In this document: piece after piece, positions 11,577 through 24,800 of the stretch
Layout of the letters: each line of letters opens with the position of its first letter
Position numbering within the stretch: the first letter of the stretch is position 1
Assembly (NCBI GenBank): GCA_019916065.1
Contig: CM034239.1
Coordinates: forward strand, 34,186,419 to 34,250,418
Length of the DNA: 64,000 nt
Direction: 5' to 3'
DNA from: Vitellaria paradoxa
Lineage: Eukaryota > Streptophyta > Magnoliopsida > Ericales > Sapotaceae
The notes under the pieces: generated by a model
The model's database searches: none
Seen by the model: only the letters and a program-made list of their open reading frames with translations
What the model was told of the DNA's origin: nothing
Made by a program: the position numbers and the translations under genes

Positions 11577-14500
11577 ATTACATCTAACATGGAAAAATAT
11601 TAATTGGATGCACCTATTCTTTCACAAATCAAATAATGAAATTTGCAGTGCTGGATGATAAAATTTGTGGAGTGGAGAGTGAATCAAATTCTGATTTCTC
11701 TTATTCATATGACAAATGATATTTGTAACTCATTGTTTGTATTCTTGCCTAATTAAAAATTGTACTTAATTTTAATTCTTCTCGCTCAGCTAAAAATTAA
11801 AATTTCACTTTCACTTCTTATAAACCTTGAGTTCATACTTATATATTATGATTGTTGGAACTAGAGTTAATCATGAGCTAACTGGCTTGGTATTGCCCGG
11901 TCCAACCTTTGTGTAGGTTTAGTGTTGTGTATTTTGCATGGCTTCTCGGGTGTTACAGTAAAAAAATATACTATAGTATTTAAATGAAGGGTCAGGATGT
12001 AATCAAAATAAGTTTAATTAAATTAATAAATGCTATAATAAATGGTGTTTGATAAAATCAATAAATCTTGATTACATCTTGACCTTTCATCCCTTCAGTG
12101 CATTTTCAACTGTAAATTCTTGAAACGCATTTGGCAACCATTAGCTACTAACTAGCTTTTGGTTACTCAAAATTTTGAATTTTTTTAAAATGATCAAATT
12201 TATTCTCTTACATTTTAAATTTTTTTTAAATAATAAAAGATAAAAATGTCAATTTAACAAAAGATTAAAAAGTAAGTTATTAAAAAGTTATCTTTTTTCT
12301 CCCAAACAATTTTTTTTTTTTTTCCAAACTCCACACACTGTATTAGGCTTACAAAATGGACTTGGAAAATAATCGACCCCGCGTGGACATGAGTTTAGGA
12401 TCATACGCTTGGTTTGGGCTGAACCGGTAGCCCGAATTTTTTTCAATTAAAATTAGAGTGTGCTTAGAATTGTATAAAAGTGTATAAAATAAATAAAATT
12501 ATAAAAGTAAATGTTTCGTAATTTATGTAGTGAGTGAATAATTTAAATTTTACGGTTTCGTAATTTGTGTTTATAGAAATTTATAAAATTTTATTTTATT
12601 TTGAAGAGCTCCAAACGGAAGCTTAGTATATATTTTACGTGACAAGTTGAGTTTGAAAAAATAACAATAAGCTTGAGTGATTGAGTCGGGTCGAACTCGG
12701 GTTCGACTAAAATACTTTGCATCCTTGTAACACCAGGATTGAGCCCAAAATTTATTATCTTTAATTGGAAATGAGGAAATTCAACGCAGTTTTGTCAAAC
12801 TAGTCATCAAGTTTCCATTTGTGTTGATGTAAAATATTTTTTGAAAAATTACGATGTCATTTGATTTATTTTTTTATTTTTTATTTTGAGCTATTTTTTA
12901 TTTTATTTTTTTTAAATAAAGAAAACAGTTCAAAACTCATTTGGTTACTTGTGTTTTTAAAATTTGTTTTCGAAAACAGAAAATAAGTTTACACATGAAA
13001 TGAAAAAGGGCAAAAAATCATTTTGAGAGTTTTTAGCAAAAAAATAAGGAAAATCTTAAAATAAAAAAAACAGAGTATTTTTTTTGTTTCATCGTTTCAA
13101 GATTTTTAACACATAAAAAAAATAGAAAATAGAAAACAGAAAAGTAAACCAAATGCCACAATACTCTACTCGTGTTTTCAAATATAAATTATATTTAAAG
13201 TAGTCTTTTGAAAAATATAGAGCCTAAACCTCTTTTCAATGAAAATGTGGAAAGAGGACAATTTTCTTCATCTTTTATACTTAACTAGTATAATGCTCGT
13301 GCTTAGCTGCAATTTTTGCAATATGTTCAAATATATGATTGATTAAAAATAGGTGTATAAAAAAATATAATACAACATTTAATAGAAAAAAAATTGTAAT
13401 TTTTAAACAATACAAAGGGAAAAAAATCATATACTTAACTAACTGTGAAATGATCCACTATAGACTTTAAAAAAAAAGGTATGACACATGTTGATTATTT
13501 AAACAAAAACTAAATACAAAATACAAAAAAAATAAAAAGTTCTGTATGTGTCAGGTCATCAAATAAATTCTCATATTTTTAATGTAAAAATAATATCTAA
13601 TATATGTGCAAATATTACAACACCTAACAAATCAACAAACAAAAAACAAAACAGAAAAAATAAAAAAATAAAACACATCGAATTGCTAATAAATTTTGAG
13701 ATTTTTTGTCACAATCCGAGTTTTGTAACCAAAGGTGCGATTTAAAATCGCATGCAATCATTCAATTAGTGCCATAATCTATCTAATCTGAGCCATGTAT
13801 TAACCTAGAGCGATCAACATGAATAAAATATAATAACATAAAATAACTTTAGCCGTTGGCCAAGCAACAATGCTCTAAAAGTAGTAATATAACGAGCTCA
13901 TACAACCTTTACAACTCTTCAAAATCAAAAGAATAAGTCTATGAGTCCACCATTCATTAAGGGACAAAAGAATGGGCTATACAAATTAAATGTACAAGGC
14001 AAAAATAAAGAGAAGTCTACTACTCCCAACTAGTAACTCCAGAATTCACATCAACATTTATACCTGCAGTCAAGTCTGTAATGGAGTGAACATAACTCAC
14101 TTGTGCCAACTTAACAAAATGATAACATATAACATGTCCTATTATGCCACTAACATGATATGCAGCACATACATATATGCACCATCAAAATTAATTCAAT
14201 TATTCCTTCAACCATCACATTTATATCATCATTAATATTTTATCACATTCTCAATCATACCAAAACTATCATCCAAAACACAATTTGCGTTAGGTATTCC
14301 ATTTAGATAAGTCTGTGGTTACGACACTCCACTCGAATATACACCATCTCGTGATGGTATCTGCCTCCAAAACCTAAGCCAAGGAAAATCACACTGCACA
14401 ACGTCTTCCTCTTGGGTAATAAACCACAGAAAATACCACGTAACTGTGTGTCTACCACCCTAGTTATATAACACGAAAAAAATACTATACCGGCTCCAGT

Positions 14501-14825
14501 GTATGCCTTGTTTTGTGGGTTGCTAGTCTACTAGAACGCAAAAAATCAATACCCATGTGCATGTTAGTGAATTTCAACAAATGCGTACATATACCTTTAT
14601 TTTCAATATCTCTCAACTCGAAAACAAAATAAAAAACTGAAAATTAGCATTCCATTATTCTCTATGAATAAATGTATCCCACAATCCCATAAGAAACCTT
14701 ATCTTATTATCATATCATTAATTTCACTTTGTCATCTCATTATCATCTTAACTTCTTATTTTCATCTCATCATCATCATATTAACATATTATATCTCATA
14801 CAATATCACTCTTTTGAGGTATTAT
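11577..14825. other. Intergenic repeat-rich DNA between TBL and the CACTA element
   Basis: No gene seen. It holds a MITE-like inverted repeat at about 11940-12125 (same family as 4135-4330), a second MITE type at about 12130-12310, and a short-form PIF-like relic at about 12450-12610. From about 13270 to 14650 the DNA is less AT-biased but has only short unrecognised frames. The largest frames (13548-13745 and 13990-14235) show no motif. Confidence 0.5.
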
Positions 14826-14847
14826 CACGACAAGAAAATGGAGTATA

Positions 14848-15520
14848 TGCGAGGAAATTTTTTGTGAGAAACCTTATTTCCTCACTAATAATAGGTTTTT
14901 AGTGAGGAAATAATGGAGTATTTCCTCCTAACTAGCTAGAACAGTTTTGACAAGAAAAATTTCCTCGCTAGTAGTTGTATTTTGCGAGAATTTTGGGATT
15001 TCCTCACTATAGGGTCGAAAATATGGCGCCAAACAAAAAAGGGTTTACGGGGGGAGATTTGGGAGTACTATAGGCAAGGAAATTTAAATTTTCTCACTAA
15101 TAGTGGGGTATAGGCAAAAAAAAAAAGAGTTTCCTCGCTAATAGTCAATGAACTTTTTTCACTATAGACGAGCAAATATAATGTCCTTGCTAATAGTGGT
15201 GTATAGGTAAGGAAATATCAGTTTTCTCGCTAATAGTCAAGCAACTTTTTTACTATAAGTGAGGAAATTGAATTTCCTTGCTAAAAGTGGGGTATAGGTA
15301 AGGAAATATGAGTTTTATCACTAATAGTTATGTGATTTTCTTTGACTATAGGTGAGGAAATTAAGTTTCTTGACCAATAGTTGGGTGTAGGCAAGGAAAT
15401 ACAGGTTTCCTTACTAATAGTTAAGCAATTTTCTTTGACTATAGGTAAGGAAAGTTAGTTTCCTCGCTAATAATAAGGTATAGGCAAGGAAATATAAGTT
15501 TCTTCGCTAATAATACTCTA
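14848..15520. repeat. Left subterminal repeat array of the CACTA element
   Basis: Roughly ten degenerate units, each about 60-65 bp, alternate 'aggcaaggaaat' with 'tttcctcgctaatagt' and 'actataggtgaggaaa', so each unit contains inverted GGAAA/TTTCC cores. Such arrays are the binding sites of TNPA-type proteins in known CACTA elements. A further inverted unit occurs at about 16685-16740. Confidence 0.75.
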
Positions 15521-17300
15521 CAAATAGCCCCCTTTACTTTGTCATTAATTTAAATTATACAATTGCCCATATTTACTTTCAGATATGTATTATATAGTTA
15601 TAATGACATAAAAAGTCCTTATGCAAAAACTTAAATCAAGACATAATTATAATATTATAAATACTTCATTTTATAAGATAAATTATTTTTTAAATAATAT
15701 ATATAGAAGATAACTTACTAATTCTTTTAGATATTTTAATAATTAGGCAAGTAATTACAATATAATTTTTTTTTTCCAAAAAATTCGTTTATGCAAATGA
15801 ATTACTTTACAATGATAAAAATTTTCAATTCTAAGTCTTTGAAAAGAATTTTTTTATTATAAAAAATTAAGTTAAGTTTTTAAAAGAAAAAAATATACTA
15901 ATGGTTTGTTCAGTAAATATGGTTTGTAGATTTAATTTTATGTTAGAAAACAATATTTTGAAAAATTAAATAAATTTATTTTCTTTTATATTTTTAGCAA
16001 TCATATAAAATAAATTTTAATTTATTTTATATATTAATCAAATAAGGAAATAACTTATCAATTAATTTACAAAATTTTGTCATTTTCTTAATTATCTTTA
16101 TATATATCCTTATTTTTTAACAAACTTTTCATAATTTATTTATTTTAATATTTAACACATTTATATTTTTATTTTATTTTATTTTTTGCATTATTTTTAA
16201 AATATATACTAGACTATGGGGATCATGGGCAGAGCCACTTGTATGGCCCGGGGGGAGGGGGTACTAATGTGATTAGTGCCCACCCATGTGCGAATTCCCC
16301 ACTCTGCCTCTAATGGGAATTGAAAGGATCCTATATAATTTTACTAAATGACTTGAGGATAATGATTAAAAATAACAAGAGTTTGAAAATAAAAATAATA
16401 AAAAATTAGTTCTTTTATTTGATTAAGTTATAAAATAATATTTATTTTTATATGATTGTTAAAAATATTTTTTACCTTTCAAAAAAAATTGTTAAAAATA
16501 TAAATATAAATAAAATTTATTTTAGTCTTCATAAATATTTTTTTCTATTCTTTTGTACACTTAAGGGTGTTTGTTCAAATTTGTAAATATTTTTTTATAA
16601 AGGCCAATTATATAATTTGTAGAGTGCAAATAGACTCACCAACAAAAATCACAAAGCCTTATTTAAGTCTTATTTGAACTTTAGGCGAGGGATCAAATGG
16701 TCAAAAAAAGCTATAGGCGATGAATCTCTTTTTTCCTCGCTAAAGTTCAATTCAAAAATTAAAAAATACAAACATCACTTTTCAAAACACATAGCTGCTG
16801 CTGCCACACTTTACCACTATTTGCTCTGCTGCCATACCTTGCCACTATCGTAGCTACTGCTTCTTCACTGCTCATCCTCACCGTCTTCATTCACAGGTTC
16901 CAACCTTTTCCATTCACTTTCACTCTCTCTCTTCCCTCTCTCTTTCTCTTTTTATGTGTGTGTGAAACCCTAGTTACTGATTTTGGTAATTTTCATTCAT
17001 TGATACTTTATCTTACTTCTTTTTCGCTTTAATTGTTGTGAAGTTAACAATTATTTTAAGCTTGTTCTCTTATTGTCATTATGCTAGAATAAAATCATTT
17101 CATTCTCATCAATTATTTACAAGTATATGTTAAAATTTGGTGTGTAGTTGTTCGGCTTTTTTTTTTTTTTTTTTGTATAAAACGATATATGTATATATGT
17201 GTATATATATTACATCAATTCAAATTGAAGACAAGTCCCCAAATCTTCATTCAAAAGAGAATGATTCATAAATAAAACAGAATATCAATGGACATGAATA
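15521..17300. other. CACTA interior: AT-rich spacer and CT-rich leader-like segment
   Basis: From 15521 to about 16680 the sequence is AT-rich with no gene. A GC-richer patch at 16210-16320 is unexplained. Around 16790-16990 there is a coding-unlike, CT-rich stretch (CTGCTGCCAC..., CTCTCTCTCTTCCCTCTCTC) ending near 'gtgaaaccctag'. It resembles a plant 5' leader and may be the untranslated first exon of the transposase transcription unit. That is inference from position only. Confidence 0.3.
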
Positions 17301-17364
17301 TTGCCGGATGAAAATAATACTTGCCACTAGGTGGATTTGGGGGAGGAACACGGGAATGTGTGGA

Positions 17365-17690
17365 GCATTTTTGGATGGTTCCGAGTCCTCTGCTGGTCAC
17401 ACTTGAATCGAGTCACATGCCTGGTCACATGGATGGTCACATTTCCCAGTCGGACCCTATAAAATGAACAACAAATTAAATGAATAAAAAAAAAAACAAG
17501 AGTGTTCACAAATTAATGATTCAAGGTTTCAATTTATTTATTTACCTTTTGGATGGTTTCGAGTCATCTACTTCATGTATGTATAATACATAAATCAATT
17601 CACATGGCTGGTCTTCCCAATTGGACCCTATAAAATGATTAACAAATTAAATGAATAATAAAAAAATAAAAGAGTGTTCACACACTATGT
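17365..17690. repeat. Partial tandem duplication inside the CACTA element
   Basis: Two neighbouring segments (about 17370-17510 and 17555-17690) share, in the same order, 'ggatggttccgagtc', 'cggaccctataaaatga', 'acaaattaaatgaataa' and 'agagtgttcaca'. They differ by substitutions and by an insertion in the middle. No coding function was recognised. Confidence 0.6.
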
Positions 17691-18329
17691 CCCTGGCATA
17701 TCCTTAGTAAAACTTTCCAATGACTTTGACCTGTATTCAATTCAAATAAGCCTTATGCATTTACATAAAAATCGTTGTGAGGAAATTGCTATTGTATCCA
17801 GTAACAAGGCCACTTTTAAGACAGTGGGAGTTATGTCCACCAAAATTATTATGATTTATATAAAATTTTTCAATTTAACTAGATATATACCTCTATATCT
17901 ATAGAGAGCGAGAGAAAGAGAGAGAAAGATTAGTCTCACTTCCAAAACAATCATTCATATTAATTATTCACTTTTAGTAAACATTTAACTGCTGTAGAAA
18001 TTAAATTCAGAAGTAAAAGACATGATACATTATGTTATAGAATCCCATCTCTTTTACCTAATGCAAACTGCTTACTCCAAATGCTTCCAATATTCATCTT
18101 TAAAGAAATTACTTTAAAAAAATCAAGTTAGAGTAGGAACTAAAATACTTGCAATAGTTGGATGCAGCTTTAGCTAACCCTTTCGAATTGTTAGTGGAGC
18201 ATTTTTGTTTCTATTCCAAAGTCTAGGTTATACACTAAATCATTTCTTTTTTCTTTTTTTCATCAAATACACTATACCACCCTTGGCCAAAATAATATGT
18301 TATATTTTTATATATAATCAATCATTTTA

Positions 18330-18605
18330 AGAAGTGGGGCTAATTCTATGTTTCGCATCTTCAATGCACTGGGTGAGATTGCATTTGCATATATTGGACA
18401 TGCAGTTGTTTTTGAAATCCAGGCCACAATTCCTTCCACTGCTGAAAAGCCCTCTAGAATACCAACGTGGAAAGGTGCTGTTTGGGCCTATTTTGTCAAT
18501 GGGATTTGCTATCTTCCGGTGGCTTTTATAGGGTAGTGGGCATTTGGGCAAGATGTTTCTGATAATATACTGGTGGGACTCTAAAGACCCTCTTGGCTCA
18601 TGTGC
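18330..18605 (+). pseudogene. Captured fragment of a lysine/histidine transporter-like (LHT, AAAP family) gene
   Basis: Reading from about 18336, the frame gives FNALGEIAFAYIGHAVVFEIQ, then ATIPSTAEKPSRIPTWKGA, then a hydrophobic segment ending in YLPVAFIG. In the same frame it continues after a TAG (18534-18536) as WAFGQDVSDNILVGL and, after a TAA, RPSWL. This is the middle of a plant LHT-type amino-acid transporter (AAAP family), a plasma-membrane proton symporter. In the family Tyr and Lys/Glu would be expected at the two stop positions, so it is a pseudogene. Only about 90 residues of a roughly 440-residue protein are present. No flanking LHT exons were found. It lies inside the CACTA element, 5' of the transposase, as expected for transposon gene capture. 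Confidence 0.8.
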
Positions 18606-19080
18606 AAACTATTAGAATAAACTTTTGTTATGATTATGACTAAGATTTTTAATAAGTCAAGTTAACTAGATTTCCTATTTTGCCTTCATAAAGTAATTAG
18701 AAAAAATCTAAGCAAAAATGGGAAAAAAATAATCTGCAATAGTGAGTATGCATTCAATTTCAGTGGGTTCGAGAAATTATGTGGTTGGGTATAAATATTT
18801 CTCTTTGTGTGATTGGAACCACAGGAGTGGTTTCTATATATTTAAATATTATAACTAAATTAATTTATACGGTTAATTACCATGAAAAATGTAAACTAAT
18901 TTTCTGCACTTTTTTATCACATTTCATTTCTTGAGAGCTATCACTTTTTATAGCTATGTGAAAAAATATGTTAAATTATTGTCATTTTATGTTAGCAATT
19001 TCTTTTTTCCTTGAAGTAGTCCTTCATTTAATATATGTTCTTTTAAAAACAATTTTTTATTTTGAAATTGGCAAATAAAT

Positions 19081-22000
19081 ATGGATAGGAGTTGGATAAA
19101 TGAATGACATAGGTTCGGCAATAAGTATATAAATGGAGTTAGATCATTTCTACAATTTGCACATGATCATATTCCTAATAGTTCTAATATTAGGTGTCTA
19201 TGTAAAAAATGTCGAAACTTAGGGAAATCACTAAGTTTAGAGATAGTTGAGAATCATTTGTATGTGAGTGGAATGATGGACAGTTACACAATATGGGTAC
19301 ACCACGAAGAAAAAATATATGGTGATCATATTGAGGGTGATCAGTCTGGCAATAATGAGAGAATGATATATGAAAAAGAAGAAGACGACAATGATGATGA
19401 TGATGATGATGACAATATTATAGGAGGAATGCATGACATCCGTCGAGGTATATTTGTGGAGACACAAAGTGGTGAGACATCTTCTAGTCAAATGCGTAAT
19501 GATAACATTTTTGGTAATTTGTTTAGAGAAGCACAACATGAACTATACCATGGTTGTACCAAGTTCTCAACACTATCATTCATTGTTAAATTGCTACATT
19601 TGAAGGTGTTGAATCGATGAAGCATTCGATCATTCAACATGTTAGAATTGTTGAAGGAGGCTTTTTCTGAAGGCAAGACACTCCCAAAGTCTCATTATAA
19701 GTTAAAATCACTATTGTGTGATGCTGGATTGTGTTATGAATTAATTCATGAACGTAAGTTTGAATGTGCGTTATTTTGGAAGGAGCACAAGGATAAAAAT
19801 GAGTGTCTTAAATGTGGTGAGTTCAGATGGAAAGTGAATAATGACAAGGGTAGGAAAATGACACCTAAGATTTTGTAATACTTTCCACTTAAGCATAGAT
19901 TTCAAAAATTATTTATGTCAACACAAAGCGCAGAAGATATACAGTGGCATGCTATAAAGCGTGAAAGAGATGCTGATATGCTGAGACATCCAGCTGACTC
20001 CCCAGCATGGAAGAAAATAGATGAAATACACCTTGAGTTTTCATTTGATTGTCAGAATGTACGACTTGGGTTGGTTAGTGACGGATTCAGTCCATTTGGA
20101 AGTATGAACAACGATTACAGTATGTGGCCAGTGGTTCTTATTCCTTACAATTTACTCCCCTGGATGTAAATGAAGGAGCTACATCTCATAATGTCTTTTC
20201 GCATACCTAGCCCAAATGCTCCAAGGAAGGGTTACTTGGCATACCCAACTTGTAACAAAGATACATTTTCCATATGATTGAGAAGTAAAATCTGTTACAT
20301 AGGTCATCATTGATATCTTCTGCGAAATTATAGTTGGCGAAAGAATAAAGCCTTTGATGGTAAATCAGAGCTTCGAGATAGGCCTAAGGAGATTTTAGGA
20401 GATGATATCTTAAAACAATTGCGACATGTTAAAGTTGATAAACCTAGAAAACACCCGAACAATAAGAAAATGAAGCATGAGGTAGAAGAATTGAATTGGT
20501 CGAGGAAGAGTTTATTTTAGGAGTTTCCGTATTGGCACAAATTAAAATTGTAACATAATCTTGATGTGATGCATATTGGGAGAAACATATGCGACAATTT
20601 ACTTGGCACATTACTAGAGATCGGTGGGAAGACAAAAGATATCGTAAAGGCTAGACAAGATTTAGCTAATATGGGCATACGTCATGAATTAATTGGTCTT
20701 AGATGGTTTAAGTCTTGTGATGCCCCTAGCAAAATTTATTTTGTTACTGTAGGAAAAACATGGCTTCTATGAATTTTTGGGATCAGTAAAATTCCCCGAT
20801 AGGTTTGTTTCAAACATTTCTCGTTGTGCTAATAAGAGGGAAATGAAGTTGTCTGGTTTAAAGAGTCATGATTATCACATGCTATTGCAACGAGTTTTAC
20901 CGGTTGGAATGTGTGGATATTTGTATAATGAGATGTATAAGGCATTGGTGGAATTATGTTTCTTCTTTGAAGTGTTATGTTGTAAGACGTTGAAAGTGAA
21001 TGTTCTTGAGCAACTCTCTCAAGATATTGTTATCATACTTTGTAAGTTAAAAAGTATCTTCTTGCCCACTTTCTTTGATGTTATGGTTCATTTGGTAGTA
21101 CACTTGCAAAATAAGCAATAATTGGAAGCCTACTGCACTATAGATGGATGTATCCAATTGAGAGTTATTTAGGTACTCTAAAGGGTTATATGACAAACAA
21201 GGCTCGCCCTAAAAGTTCGATCACTGAAGCATATATTGTGAATGAATCTCTAACATTCCTCTCTAAGTATTTTCATAAAATTGAGACCAGATTCAATCGA
21301 GGGGAGCGCAATTATGACAGGGTAACAAAAGGTGGAGAAGAACCTAATTTAATAGTTTTTCACACAAAGTTCATCCTTTTGGTGATGAAAAATATGTTAT
21401 CTTATCAACACAAGACCTTCAGACTATATACCAATACGTGCTTAATAATTGCGATGGGTGGGACAAATATCTTAGGCACGTGTTATTCTACTTTTTTATT
21501 TATTACATTATTATTCTAAACATGTTATGATATTTTTAAATATGTGCAATAAAATCTAATGATCATATTAGAGAGTTGAACACAATCAGTGCATCAAACA
21601 TTGACATGAGACATAAAAAAGAGTTTCTAACGTGGTCTAAGAAACGTGTAAGTATAATTTTAATTAAAAAGCTATTAATTGTTAGTAGACTTTAACTATG
21701 ACATGGACATGTATATATTGTATATGCAGGTTAAAAACTTGTATCATTGTGGAAACCTTGATGTCATATATGAAATTTATGCTTTAGCTATTGGCCCAGA
21801 CTTTAAGGTATGAAGTTATGGTGGTTGTGTTATCAATAGAGTAAGATTTCATACAAATGAACGTGATAAAAGACGTAAAAGTCAAAATTTTGGTATTGTC
21901 ATTGAAGGGGTGCATGATATTTATGACATTGATTTTTACGATGTGTTAACTGATATGATTGAGTTACAATATGTAAAAGGTTTTCGAGTTGTCATGTTTC

Positions 22001-22496
22001 GTTGCGATTGGTTTAACGTAGACAAAAGAAGAAAAGGAATATAATTTGACAAATACTTTACAAGCGTCAATGTGATAAAGAAGTGGTATGCATATGATCC
22101 ATTTATATTATCATTTTAAACTAAACAAGTCTTTTGCATGGCTGACACGAAACTGGGGAACCAATGGTGAGTTGCGGAGAAGTTCGCTCACAGACACTTG
22201 TATATGTTCTAGAAGTAGAGTCTACCAATATGGAAGTTGAGGATGCATACCAAAAGCTTGAGTTGGTCGACGTGATCCAAGTGGATGCATAAGAGATTGG
22301 GACTTTGTGTAGAAATGGACTTAATCCACAAAGAATAATAAATGATGGAATCGCGTTAAAAGATTACGAATCTGATCATATTGAAGATGAAAATGAAAGT
22401 CTCATTGAATATGCCGATGACACAAATGATAAGGAAGGGGACAAGAAAAAGAGGATTACTTGGATTAATTTGTTTATTCAAAGTAACTCAAATTAG
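19081..22496 (+). pseudogene. TNPD-type CACTA transposase relic (Transpos_assoc, Transposase_21, DUF4218, DUF4216)
   Basis: The reading begins MDRSWIN at 19081, typical of the plant transposase-associated domain, and reaches a TGA two codons later. The conserved zinc-binding part follows (NIRCLCKKCRN). An acid-rich spacer with a run of Asp lies at 19384-19420. The Transposase_21 core is clear: DGFSPFGSMNNDYSMWPVVL at about 20080-20140, then HNLDVMHIGRNICDN (about 20555-20600). Further on come VKFPDRFVSNISR and LKSHDYHMLLQRVLPVG (20783-20910). The DUF4218-type segment RWMYPIESYLGTLKGYM follows at 21144-21190. The DUF4216-type part lies at about 21830-22040, with an acidic tail near 22380-22450. 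At least ten stops or shifts interrupt it. It would have catalysed excision and integration of the element. Confidence 0.88.
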
Positions 22497-22692
22497 TTGG
22501 TTTATTCAACATAAAACATTAGTCTATTCTTACACTGTTACTTGAATTTGAATTTGTTTCATTATGATATCCTGATTTTAAACTTTTTATAGTGTTACTT
22601 GAACTTAATTTTGATGGTTATATAAGATTTTTTTTATTTACATATTTATGTATTTGTTTATTATTTATCATCTATTAATAATGTATTTACAG

Positions 22693-24219
22693 ATGGCACC
22701 GGGAAAGAATCCTAGACAAGCACGAAGTGATGGTGCTTAGGGAGATAAGGGGTTACGCAACCGGACAATCCTGACACCGAACAATGGTACTGGTATAAAT
22801 CAAAATCATATTCATTTTTTTGTACTTTATGTATAGATATTTTAAATTATTTTCGTATTATTTTTGTAAGGTCCACCTCAATCGCCAAATCAGTACGCGA
22901 ACCTACCCAGATTCTTGGGCTAGATCGTCTTATTAAGAAGACAAAATGACCTATGATCGTAACTGTGGACCCTAAGTAAGGACGACCACTTGATTGTGAC
23001 GAGTTAGCGAAGTTGTCAAGTGAGTGTGGTATTATTGTTAGACACTTCCTGCCACACAATCAACACTGCTACCTTGACATTAGTGAGAGGGATAAGAATA
23101 AGGCATTTGTGCACTTTATAGTACTAAATATCATTATTGATAACATATTAAATTAAAACTTAACTTCTTATATATCTTATATTTGCAGTCACGCTTTAAT
23201 ATTGATATAAGTATTAGGAGTGTGGGACGAAAAAGTGTAGAGGAAACTTTTAAGGCCTGTTTGAGCGACTTACGACACAAGTGGTATAAGTAATTTAAAA
23301 AGATAATGGATGAGGGACTTAGTGTAAAAGAGGTAAGAAGGCATTGCTCGTCTGGTGTATTATAAGTGGATTAGGAGTGGCACATTAATAACAAATAGAC
23401 AGATGTTAGTTACTAGCTTAATATATATAATTTACATGAATATGTATTAAACAATATGTTTTAATTATGTTTTTAATATTGAACATGCATTTTTTCTTTG
23501 TTTTTTTCAGGAGAAGTGTCTAAAAAATGTGCAGAATTGGTCTTATCAAACCATTACACATGTGATGGGATCACGTGCATTTGTGCCTACTTGTCATAGC
23601 ATGGTAACTATTAGTTTACATGGTTCATTTATATTATTAGTTTTGTATTTATTTATTATTTTTCATAGGTGGATCGTAAAAGTAATAAGCTGATTGGCTT
23701 CATTGGATGGTGGAAGAAAGAGTACATAACAAAAAGTAACCAGTGGTGTTGCACGAAGACGAGAGAGTTACATGTGCGTTCTTGTAATTTTTATTTGACA
23801 ATGTAATTTTTTAATTGTAGTTTGATAATATTCTCATATTAGTTATAATAAATGTTAAGATAAGATGTTACGCGTGATGAGTGAGCCTACCCTCGATGGC
23901 CATGATGCATTGAGTAAGGATGCTGTAGGGATGCAGGTTTTAGGAAAGAAGTATGTCTATGTACACGGGATGGGCCATGGGCCAAAGCCCCTTTTGGTGC
24001 GCAATTTTTCATTGCTCATGTTGTGCTAATACAAGATCCCAACTTGAAAATATCATGCAAAAAATGGAGTAAATGAAAGTTGAGCGAAATTTCTTTTGCA
24101 GCAAGATCGCTAATATGGAGATGCAACAAGCTCAGTTGTTAAAGATGTTTGAGGAGTTTCGCTCTTCTAATACCACTTCTACTCAATGTACCTTCACCTC
24201 TCTAAGTTTAGACATTTAA
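22693..24219 (+). pseudogene. TNPA-like (plant transposase, Ptta/En/Spm type) relic
   Basis: Located just after the TNPD relic, the usual order in CACTA elements. It begins MAPGKNPRQARSDGA before a stop. Later pieces include SYQTITHVMGSRAFVPTCHS (about 23537-23600) followed by an intron-like gap. Then comes VDRKSNKLIGFIGWWKKEYI, a segment like the 'G..P' region of Transposase_24 proteins, and a coiled-coil-like C-terminus (MEMQQAQLLKMFEEFRSS, about 24113-24167). TNPA proteins bind the subterminal repeats. Frame breaks and unclear introns make exon limits approximate. Confidence 0.6.
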
Positions 24220-24424
24220 CAGTTAATATTGAACTTCTTGGATTTTATTTTTATTTTTGAATATACTCCTAATACTTTTGTTTTATTTTACGGATCTCAT
24301 TAATGGTTGTTAGATTTGGATGACTTTAATATGATAATTTTGTATATTTGGTTTTAACATTGTAATAGGTTTATTTGTAGGTTTGATTTATTATGGTAAT
24401 AGATTTTTTTTATTTTTTTAAAAC

Positions 24425-24800
24425 CAATACTTTTAGTGAGGAAACATGTTCCTCGCTAAATATATCTTTTTTTTCGTTGCTAAAAGTCTATTTATTGGGG
24501 TTTTACATACTATAAGCAACAGATACATTTCCTTGCCAAAGGTCACCTAAAGGCCATGATAGGTGAGGAAATTTATTTCCTCATTAAAAAGTAAGAATAG
24601 GTGATGATATTTATTTCTTCACCAAAAAGGTAAGAATAGGCGAGGACATTTATTTCCTTGCTAAAAGGTAAAAATAGGAAATGACGTTTATCTCCTCGTT
24701 AAAAGGTAAGTATAGGCGAAGAAATATATTTTCCCGCTAAAAGGTAAGAATAGGAAACAAAAATGAATTTCTTATTAAAGGCAACTATAGGCGAGGAAAA
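24425..24800. repeat. Right subterminal repeat array of the CACTA element
   Basis: About seven units of the form 'aaaaggtaagaataggcgaggaaattta' with inverted 'tttcctcgctaaa' cores, in the opposite sense to the array at 14848-15520. The array stops abruptly at 'ggcgaggaaaac' (about 24799) without a terminal repeat. Confidence 0.7.

Larger units (their letters stand above)
14826..24800 (+). mobile_element. Decayed CACTA (En/Spm, CMC) DNA transposon carrying transposase relics
   Basis: The left end reads CACGACAAGAAAA, one base away from the common plant terminal repeat CACTACAAGAAAA, and is preceded by TAT. It is followed by an array of GAGGAAA/TTTCCTC subterminal repeats. A matching array near 24430-24800 marks the other side. 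Between them, in the standard CACTA order, lie a TNPD-type transposase relic and then a TNPA-type relic. The right terminal repeat (expected TTTTCTTGTAGTG) is not visible, so the right end is truncated or badly mutated and the end given here is approximate. The coding regions have several stops, so the copy cannot be autonomous. Confidence 0.85.

Noticed and set aside
19237..19539. Minus-strand frame with Ile/Val/Phe runs
   Set aside because: It is the antisense of the Asp-rich spacer of the TNPD relic.
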